A stretch of 11,057 nt of DNA, taken from contig NZ_JBAYTI010000077.1 of the NCBI RefSeq assembly GCF_041675725.1, forward strand, positions 1 through 11,057. The letters are read 5' to 3'. This stretch comes from Castellaniella sp041675725. Lineage in GTDB: Bacteria > Pseudomonadota > Gammaproteobacteria > Burkholderiales > Burkholderiaceae_B. Both the position numbers and the translations under genes were made by a program. The notes below the pieces were generated by a model. That model was not told where the DNA came from and did no database searches. It saw only the letters and a program-made list of their open reading frames with translations. This document shows, one piece after another, positions 7,121 to 11,057 of this stretch (position 1 is its first letter; the number at the start of each line of letters is the position of its first letter).

Positions 7121-7160
7121 CCCAGGCCAACAGCAAAGCCCCCAGGCCAACAGCAAAGCC
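7121..7160. repeat. Perfect 20-bp tandem duplication
   Basis: CCCAGGCCAACAGCAAAGCC occurs twice back to back (7121-7140 and 7141-7160), starting three bases after the deaminase stop codon. It is noncoding on both strands, and exact identity points to a recent slippage duplication. There are only two units. Confidence 0.95.
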
Positions 7161-7185
7161 GTCTGGCGGCCCACCACCACGACCC

Positions 7186-7215
7186 GCCCCGGCGGCTGCG
7201 CGCCGCGCCAGGGGC
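7186..7215. terminator. GC-rich hairpin between convergent genes, possible terminator
   Basis: GCCCC (7186-7190) and GGGGC (7211-7215) enclose a further GGCGGC/GCCGCGCC pairing, making a strong stem eight bases after the stop of the minus-strand CDGSH gene and about 70 bases after the deaminase stop. It lies where a bidirectional terminator would be expected, but no T-run follows on either strand, so intrinsic termination is not assured. Confidence 0.3.
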
Positions 7216-7223
7216 CAGATGCC

Positions 7224-8849
7224 TCAGCGCTCGGGCATGAAACCCGACCATTCGATGCCGGCCAGTTCTGCGATGGGCTTGTGCCAGCTGGCCAGGTCAT
7301 CCTGATTGAACTGATCCAGCCGGTCATGGCCGCAGGCGCGGGCCAGCACCTGCATCAGCTGGACGCTGGCCTGCAGGAAAGTGGCCAGACGCTTGGAGGC
7401 CACGTCGACATTCAGGCGCTTGCGCAGTTCGGGGTCTTGCGTGGCGATCCCGGTGGGGCACAGATTGGTGTGGCAGATCCGCGCCGCGATACAGCCGATG
7501 GCCTGCATGGCCGAGTTCGCCAGCGCAATGCCATCGGCGCCCAAGGCCAGCGCTTTGGCAAAATCCGTATGCGTGCGCAGCCCCCCCGTGATGATCAAGG
7601 TGACCCGCCCGCTGGCCCCGAGCCGATCCAGGCAGTGCCGGGCACGGGCCAGGGCCGGGATGGTCGGCACGGAAATGTGATCGCGGAACATCAGCGGCGC
7701 ATCGCCCGTGCCGCCACCGCGGCCATCCAGGATGATGTAGTCGGCCCCGGCCCGCACGGCGAATTCGATATCGCGTTCGATGTGCTGCGCGCTGAGCTTG
7801 AAGCCAACGGGGATGCCGCCGGTGCACTCGCGCACGTGGCCGGCAAAGCGGGCGAAATCATCCACCGTGTGCAGATCGGTAAAGGTAGGCGGCGAATCGG
7901 CATTCAGCCCTTCGGGCAACTTGCGGATCTGTGCGATGCGGCCGGTGACCTTGCGCCCGGGCAGGTGCCCGCCGGTACCGGTCTTGGCCGACTGCCCGCA
8001 CTTGAAATGGAACGCCTGCACCAGCGGCAGCAAGGCGTCGTCATAGCCGAACCGGGCCGAGGCGTACTCGTACAGATAGCGCCGATTGGCCTGCTGTTCT
8101 TCGGGCAGCATGCCGCCTTCGCCCGAGCATATGCCGGTACCTGCCAGTTCGGCCCCGCGCGCCAGCGACAACTTGGCCTCTTCGGATAACGCGCCAAAGC
8201 TCATGTCGCTGACCAGCAGTGGAAGATCCAGCTGCAGCGGCTTTCTGGCCTCGGGCCCAATGACCAGCCCGGTGTGCACCGGCACGTCTTCCATGAGCGG
8301 CTGGCGCGCCAGCTGTGCGGTCATGAACTGGATGTCGTTCCAGTCGGGCAGCTGGCTGCGCGGCACGCCCATGGCGTCCATGACACCATACGGCCCCATC
8401 GTGGACAGGCCTTCGCGCGCCAGGCGGTGAATGAAAGCGACCGTGGGTTCTTCGGGCGTGGGCACTGCAGCCGGCATGGCATCTGCCGCACGGGCCGTAT
8501 CTGGTGCCGCATCGGCGGCGGCGACCGGCGCCGTATCGGCCGGGCCCGCAGCGGCGGGCGCATCGGCTGGCGCCGCTGCTTCGAGGGAGAATTCCTTGCC
8601 GACCATCGCGTCGGGAACCTGACGGTGATGGCCATCGCAATACGGCGCCTTGTGCGTTTGCTTGCAACGGCACAGCCAGGCTTCGCCGTCTTTTTCGGCC
8701 GTGAACGCGAGGGGCGTGAAGCCGGTGCCACGGTGCGAGCCATCGCAAAAGGGCTGGTTCTTGGACCGCCCGCAGCGACACCAGTGGTATTCTTTGCCCG
8801 CCTCGAGCTGCACGGCGATGGGCTTGTTCATGGCAACGACGGGTTTCAT
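7224..8849 (-). CDS. Fusion of two CDGSH iron-sulfur domains with an FMN-binding glutamate synthase domain
   Basis: A 541-residue cytoplasmic flavin/iron-sulfur protein. Seen: two CDGSH motifs with mitoNEET ligand spacing, C24/C26/C35/H39 and C60/C62/C71/H75, each expected to hold a [2Fe-2S] cluster. An Ala/Pro-rich linker covers about 90-135. The rest matches the FMN/2-oxoglutarate domain of glutamate synthase: SDMSFGALS, GGHLPGRK, the GRGGGTGDAP loop, and C453-x5-C459-x4-C464 followed by PTGIATQDP, the [3Fe-4S] ligand pattern of GltB. The amidotransferase domain of true GltB is absent, so it cannot take ammonia from glutamine by itself. ATG at 8849 has AAGGAG six bases upstream and lies one base after the sigma-factor stop, which implies translational coupling. 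Inferred: a redox enzyme or sensor induced with the sigma factor; reaction unknown. Confidence 0.9.
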   Translation of the reverse strand: MKPVVAMNKPIAVQLEAGKEYHWCRCGRSKNQPFCDGSHRGTGFTPLAFTAEKDGEAWLCRCKQTHKAPYCDGHHRQVPDAMVGKEFSLEAAAPADAPAAAGPADTAPVAAADAAPDTARAADAMPAAVPTPEEPTVAFIHRLAREGLSTMGPYGVMDAMGVPRSQLPDWNDIQFMTAQLARQPLMEDVPVHTGLVIGPEARKPLQLDLPLLVSDMSFGALSEEAKLSLARGAELAGTGICSGEGGMLPEEQQANRRYLYEYASARFGYDDALLPLVQAFHFKCGQSAKTGTGGHLPGRKVTGRIAQIRKLPEGLNADSPPTFTDLHTVDDFARFAGHVRECTGGIPVGFKLSAQHIERDIEFAVRAGADYIILDGRGGGTGDAPLMFRDHISVPTIPALARARHCLDRLGASGRVTLIITGGLRTHTDFAKALALGADGIALANSAMQAIGCIAARICHTNLCPTGIATQDPELRKRLNVDVASKRLATFLQASVQLMQVLARACGHDRLDQFNQDDLASWHKPIAELAGIEWSGFMPER

Positions 8850-8850
8850 A

Positions 8851-9558
8851 TCAGTCTCCTTGCAGGATGCCCGCTTCGCGCATGCGCCTGTGTACGCCTG
8901 CCACGATGCGGTCGCAGCGCTCGCCGGCAAACGAGAAGGCTTCGGCCAGGCTGTCGTTGAAAGGCGCCTTCAGGGCCCATTGCAGCTGTTGCCGGGCACG
9001 CATGTAGCGCACGCGAACGGTGGTCTCCGGGATATCGAGAATCACGGCGACCTCGGCCGAAGACAGGCCCTCGACGCCGCGCAGCATGAATACCGCCCGA
9101 TACAGGTCGGGCAGGGCATCGATCTGCTGCTCGATCAGGGCGCGCAGCTCCGCACGCCAGACCTGATGCTCGGGCTGCATGTCGGCGGGCAATGGGACGT
9201 CGGGAAAATCGGCGGACATGGGGGTTTCTGAAGAATCGGTCTCTACCAATTGGATGACGGCTTCGCGGGATTTGTTTCGCCGCAGGCGCATGAGGGCTTC
9301 GTTGACCACGATGCGCGTGAGCCAAGTGGTGGGCCGTGCCTCGGCGCGGAAATCCTGCAGGTGATTGTAGGCTTTCCACCAGGCTTCCTGTACGGCTTCT
9401 TCGGCATCCATTTCATTATGCAAGATGCTGCGGGCGCTGCGGTACAGGCGCTGGTTGTATCGCCGCATCAATTGGTTGAACGCGGCCAGATCGCCCTCGG
9501 CGGCCTGCTGAAACAATACGATATCCTGCGCCACGGCGGGCTCGGTCAACGTGTCCAT
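8851..9558 (-). CDS. ECF-type RNA polymerase sigma factor with cysteine-containing C-terminal tail
   Basis: A 235-residue alternative sigma factor. Seen: region 2 at about 26-92, with the acidic DAEEAVQEAWWKAY core (-10 recognition and core binding) and TTWLTRIVVNEALMRLRR. A loose acidic linker spans 105-132. Region 4 at about 148-192 has LPDLYRAVFMLRGVEGLS and the helix-turn-helix AEVAVILDIPETTVRVRYMRARQQL. A short tail after region 4 carries FAGERCDRIVAGV with C215. ATG at 9558 has AGGGG seven bases upstream; the longer start at 9618 has no such site and would run into the shared promoter region. The CDGSH/glutamate-synthase gene follows after one base. No anti-sigma gene is next to it, unlike many ECF factors. 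Likely target, by position: its own operon and the divergent cupredoxin operon. The stimulus is unknown. Confidence 0.92.
   Translation of the reverse strand: MDTLTEPAVAQDIVLFQQAAEGDLAAFNQLMRRYNQRLYRSARSILHNEMDAEEAVQEAWWKAYNHLQDFRAEARPTTWLTRIVVNEALMRLRRNKSREAVIQLVETDSSETPMSADFPDVPLPADMQPEHQVWRAELRALIEQQIDALPDLYRAVFMLRGVEGLSSAEVAVILDIPETTVRVRYMRARQQLQWALKAPFNDSLAEAFSFAGERCDRIVAGVHRRMREAGILQGD
8856..8861 (-). promoter_or_regulatory. Ribosome binding site of the CDGSH gene inside the sigma-factor 3' end
   Basis: The minus strand reads AAGGAG, six bases before ATG at 8849 and within the last codons of the sigma gene, so ribosomes ending the sigma ORF can restart here. It rules out the longer in-frame start at 8930, which would lie far inside the sigma gene. 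Confidence 0.75.
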
Positions 9559-9710
9559 GGTGAATCCCCTGCGTTTTGAGCCTATTGAAGCATACAGACC
9601 CCGAAAAATCACCTTCATCCAACCCGCTTGTCACGTTTTGCTGATCGGCTGCATCCAATGGATGAAGCGGCGTGTTGCCGCCTTGTCATTCAATCGAAGG
9701 AGCATCCATC
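9559..9710. promoter_or_regulatory. 152-bp divergent promoter region with repeated CATCCA hexamers
   Basis: It separates the sigma-factor operon (minus) from the TTHB210-like/cupredoxin operon (plus). CATCCA occurs on the plus strand at 9616-9621, 9652-9657 and 9703-9708, and as TGGATG at 9659-9664. CTTCATCCA (9613-9621) and TGGATGAAG (9659-9667) form a perfect 9-bp inverted repeat, and CATCCA-A-TGGATG (9652-9664) is a tight palindrome. TTGTCA also occurs twice (9628-9633 and near 9684-9689), each after a CGC-rich stretch. No textbook GGAAC/GTC ECF promoter was recognised. Both strands carry good Shine-Dalgarno sites at its edges (9566-9570 minus, 9697-9702 plus). Confidence 0.45.
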
Positions 9711-10148
9711 ATGAAACTCGCATCCCTCCTGGCCACCACCGCCACCGTCGTCGGCCTGTCCCTGTCCGTTGGCAGCACGAGCGCGCTCGCCGCCGGCGAC
9801 GACGTCCTCAGCGCCCCCCCTGCGGCGCCCTATGCTGCCGTCAGCTCACTAGTCAAGCTGCCCGACTTCATCCCCGGGCTGGGTCAGCTGTTCGTCGACC
9901 CCGATACGCTGCCCGCAGGCCCATTCCTGGGGTATGACCACGACGGCAAGCTCGTCAGCACCACGTACATGGTGCCCTTGTCCATAATGACGCCGGACAT
10001 GAATCTGGCCGACCTGAAAGCACCGGCCGGCACGGTGGATCACGTGGATATGATGTACAACGCCGGCCATCCGGGCGTGGCGGAACCGCACGTACACATC
10101 GTGCTCTGGAACATTCCGGCTGATCAGGAAAGCCGGGTGGCCGAATGA
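9711..10148 (+). CDS. Small secreted histidine-rich protein, TTHB210/DUF5602-like
   Basis: A 145-residue exported protein. Seen: a signal peptide with site SALA|AGD after A27, a strand-rich GYDHDGKLVSTTYMVPL segment, and a conserved-looking box H111-x8-H120-P-G-V-x-E-P-H127-x-H129-I that could bind a metal. The start at 9711 has AAGGAG eight bases upstream; an earlier ATG at 9672 does not. Its stop overlaps the next start (ATGA), so it is translationally coupled to the cupredoxin. Known, from memory: TTHB210 of Thermus is controlled by an ECF sigma factor, and proteins of this group carry a similar His/Gly-Pro-His pattern. Inferred: family membership rests on that motif and on the sigma-factor neighbour, not on a search. 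Possible role: periplasmic partner of the cupredoxin in metal or redox stress. Confidence 0.5.
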   Translation: MKLASLLATTATVVGLSLSVGSTSALAAGDDVLSAPPAAPYAAVSSLVKLPDFIPGLGQLFVDPDTLPAGPFLGYDHDGKLVSTTYMVPLSIMTPDMNLADLKAPAGTVDHVDMMYNAGHPGVAEPHVHIVLWNIPADQESRVAE

Positions 10149-10669
10149 TGGCTTTCGCCCATGACCCCCGCCGCCGGCAGATTCTGTCGGCCGGGGGCGG
10201 TCTGTTGCTCTCGGCCGTGCTGCTGCGCACGGCACGGGCTGCCGACGAGGTCGAGATCGCCCTGTCAGGCACCGCCAACGGTTCGGAAGTGTGGTTTCGG
10301 CCGCGTGCCATTCTCATACAGCCCGGCCAGACAGTACGTTGGGTCAACCGGGACAAGGGGAATGTGCACACCACCACTGCCTACCACCCCGACAACGGCA
10401 AGCCCCTGCGCATCCCCGCGCAGGCCAAGAGCTGGAACTCGGACTACCTGATGCCGGGCGAATCGTTTGCCATGACGTTTGACGTACCTGGCGTCTATGA
10501 CTACTACTGCATCCCTCACGAGCACGCAGGCATGGTCGGACGCCTCATCGTCGGAACGGCCGATGCCGCATCGCCGCCCTACGCCGACACGGACGCGCAG
10601 CTGCCGCCCGCCGCACTGAACGCGTTGCCGGCCATCGGCGATATCCTCAGGCAGAAGGCGGTGCCTTGA
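10145..10669 (+). CDS. Tat-exported type 1 copper protein (plastocyanin/pseudoazurin-like cupredoxin)
   Basis: A 174-residue periplasmic blue-copper protein. Seen: a twin-arginine signal (RRRQIL at 9-14, Gly/Leu-rich core) with site ARA|ADE after A32. The cupredoxin fold follows: a FRPRAILIQPGQTVRWVNRD strand pair, His75 in GNVHTTT, and the C-terminal ligand loop Y-Y-C122-x2-H125-x4-M130-V-G-R-L-I-V-G. This gives the full His/Cys/His/Met set of a type 1 site. An extra H127 lies inside the loop. A Pro/Ala-rich tail of about 35 residues follows the domain. The gene overlaps the preceding one by four bases (ATGA) and overlaps the convergent cupin gene by 23 bp. Known: such proteins carry electrons in the periplasm. 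Inferred: electron carrier or copper-handling partner of its upstream neighbour, probably under the divergent sigma factor. Confidence 0.88.
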   Translation: MMAFAHDPRRRQILSAGGGLLLSAVLLRTARAADEVEIALSGTANGSEVWFRPRAILIQPGQTVRWVNRDKGNVHTTTAYHPDNGKPLRIPAQAKSWNSDYLMPGESFAMTFDVPGVYDYYCIPHEHAGMVGRLIVGTADAASPPYADTDAQLPPAALNALPAIGDILRQKAVP

Positions 10670-11057
10670 GCAGGCGGCGCACCCAGTCGCCGTGGGTGCG
10701 CACGGCGGGCGCCATATCGGCTTCACCAGCCAGCTCAAAGCCCGCGAACTCGAAGCCCGGCGCGACCACGCATCCGACCAGCGCGAATGGGGCCGGGTTT
10801 GGCCAACGAGCGGCCGGACTCGCTGCAGGCAGCAGTTCGGCTGCGAACCAGGCACCCGCCGGAACCACGGCCTGGAACCGCGCTCCTGGATGGCTGCGAG
10901 GATCGCCCACGAGAGTAGTCGTCATGACATTGCCTCTAGCATCCCAGGCGTGCAGCGCCAGGGCGGCGCCAGCATGAAAGGACCAGACTTCGTCGGCATC
11001 GATGCGGTGCCAGGCGGAATAATCCGCGCCCGACAGCAGATACTGAATCGAGGTGAG
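10647..11057 (-). CDS. DUF985-type cupin domain protein (5' end cut by window edge)
   Basis: The reading frame stays open to the right edge of the window, so this is the C-terminal 136 residues of a longer protein; the internal ATG at 10925 is not the true start. Seen: SAWHRIDADEVWSFHAG, then LVGDPRSHPGARFQAVVPAGAWFAA, then ALVGCVVAPGFEFAGFELA. These are the hallmark segments of the DUF985 (cupin_5) family, with conserved His in WHR and FH on the cupin barrel. The family is generally of 150-180 residues, so only the first few strands are missing. Biochemical function is unknown. It runs towards the cupredoxin gene and overlaps its 3' end by 23 bp; there is no sign that it belongs to the sigma-controlled module. 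Confidence 0.85.
   Translation of the reverse strand, partial: LTSIQYLLSGADYSAWHRIDADEVWSFHAGAALALHAWDARGNVMTTTLVGDPRSHPGARFQAVVPAGAWFAAELLPAASPAARWPNPAPFALVGCVVAPGFEFAGFELAGEADMAPAVRTHGDWVRRLLKAPPSA

Noticed and set aside
7121..7160. CRISPR-like repeat
   Set aside because: Only two units, directly adjacent without spacer, and no cas genes; it is a tandem duplication.
7071..8189. Open frame of 372 codons on the plus strand opposite the glutamate-synthase gene
   Set aside because: It starts inside the deaminase gene and runs antisense to strongly conserved FMN and Fe-S motifs; no domain of its own.
7224..8849. Large subunit of normal glutamate synthase (gltB)
   Set aside because: At 541 residues it lacks the amidotransferase and C-terminal beta-helix domains and carries CDGSH domains instead; no gltD lies nearby.

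Overview
The window reads as chromosomal DNA of a GC-rich Gram-negative proteobacterium, most likely a betaproteobacterium of the Burkholderiales/Alcaligenaceae type. This rests on codon use, purine-rich Shine-Dalgarno sites, outer-membrane lipoprotein and Tat signals, and the general look of the deaminase and sigma factor. I could not run a search, so the taxonomy is inference. There are no rRNA, tRNA, IS or CRISPR features.

Left half (8-6247, all minus strand): a three-gene operon read right to left. It encodes a small secreted Ser/Asn/Gln-rich protein (HfaA-like), a CsgG-family outer-membrane lipoprotein with an extra C-terminal domain (HfaB-like), and a 1313-residue secreted protein made of about fourteen ~68-residue repeats (HfaD-like). 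Gene order and the CsgG protein match the holdfast-anchor operon hfaA-hfaB-hfaD of Caulobacter. There, the CsgG-like lipoprotein HfaB is needed for export of HfaA and HfaD, which form very stable surface polymers that hold the adhesive holdfast to the cell. No csgA/B/E/F or polysaccharide genes are visible here, so the locus is best read as a curli/holdfast-like surface fibre or anchor system.

Middle (6248-7223): a gene-free 378-bp divergent control region with several inverted repeats, then a plus-strand zinc nucleoside/nucleobase deaminase. After it comes a short convergent spacer with a perfect 20-bp tandem duplication and a GC-rich hairpin.

Right half (7224-11057): a minus-strand pair, an ECF sigma factor followed after one base by a fusion of two CDGSH iron-sulfur domains to an FMN/iron-sulfur glutamate-synthase domain. 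Divergent from it is a plus-strand pair with an ATGA overlap: a small secreted histidine-rich protein resembling the TTHB210/DUF5602 group, and a Tat-exported type 1 copper cupredoxin. The two pairs share a 152-bp promoter region with repeated CATCCA hexamers. They look like one sigma-controlled redox or metal-stress module: sigma factor and cytoplasmic Fe-S/flavin enzyme on one side, periplasmic copper protein on the other. No anti-sigma gene is visible. The window ends in a minus-strand DUF985-type cupin gene that overlaps the cupredoxin gene tail-to-tail and is cut by the window edge.
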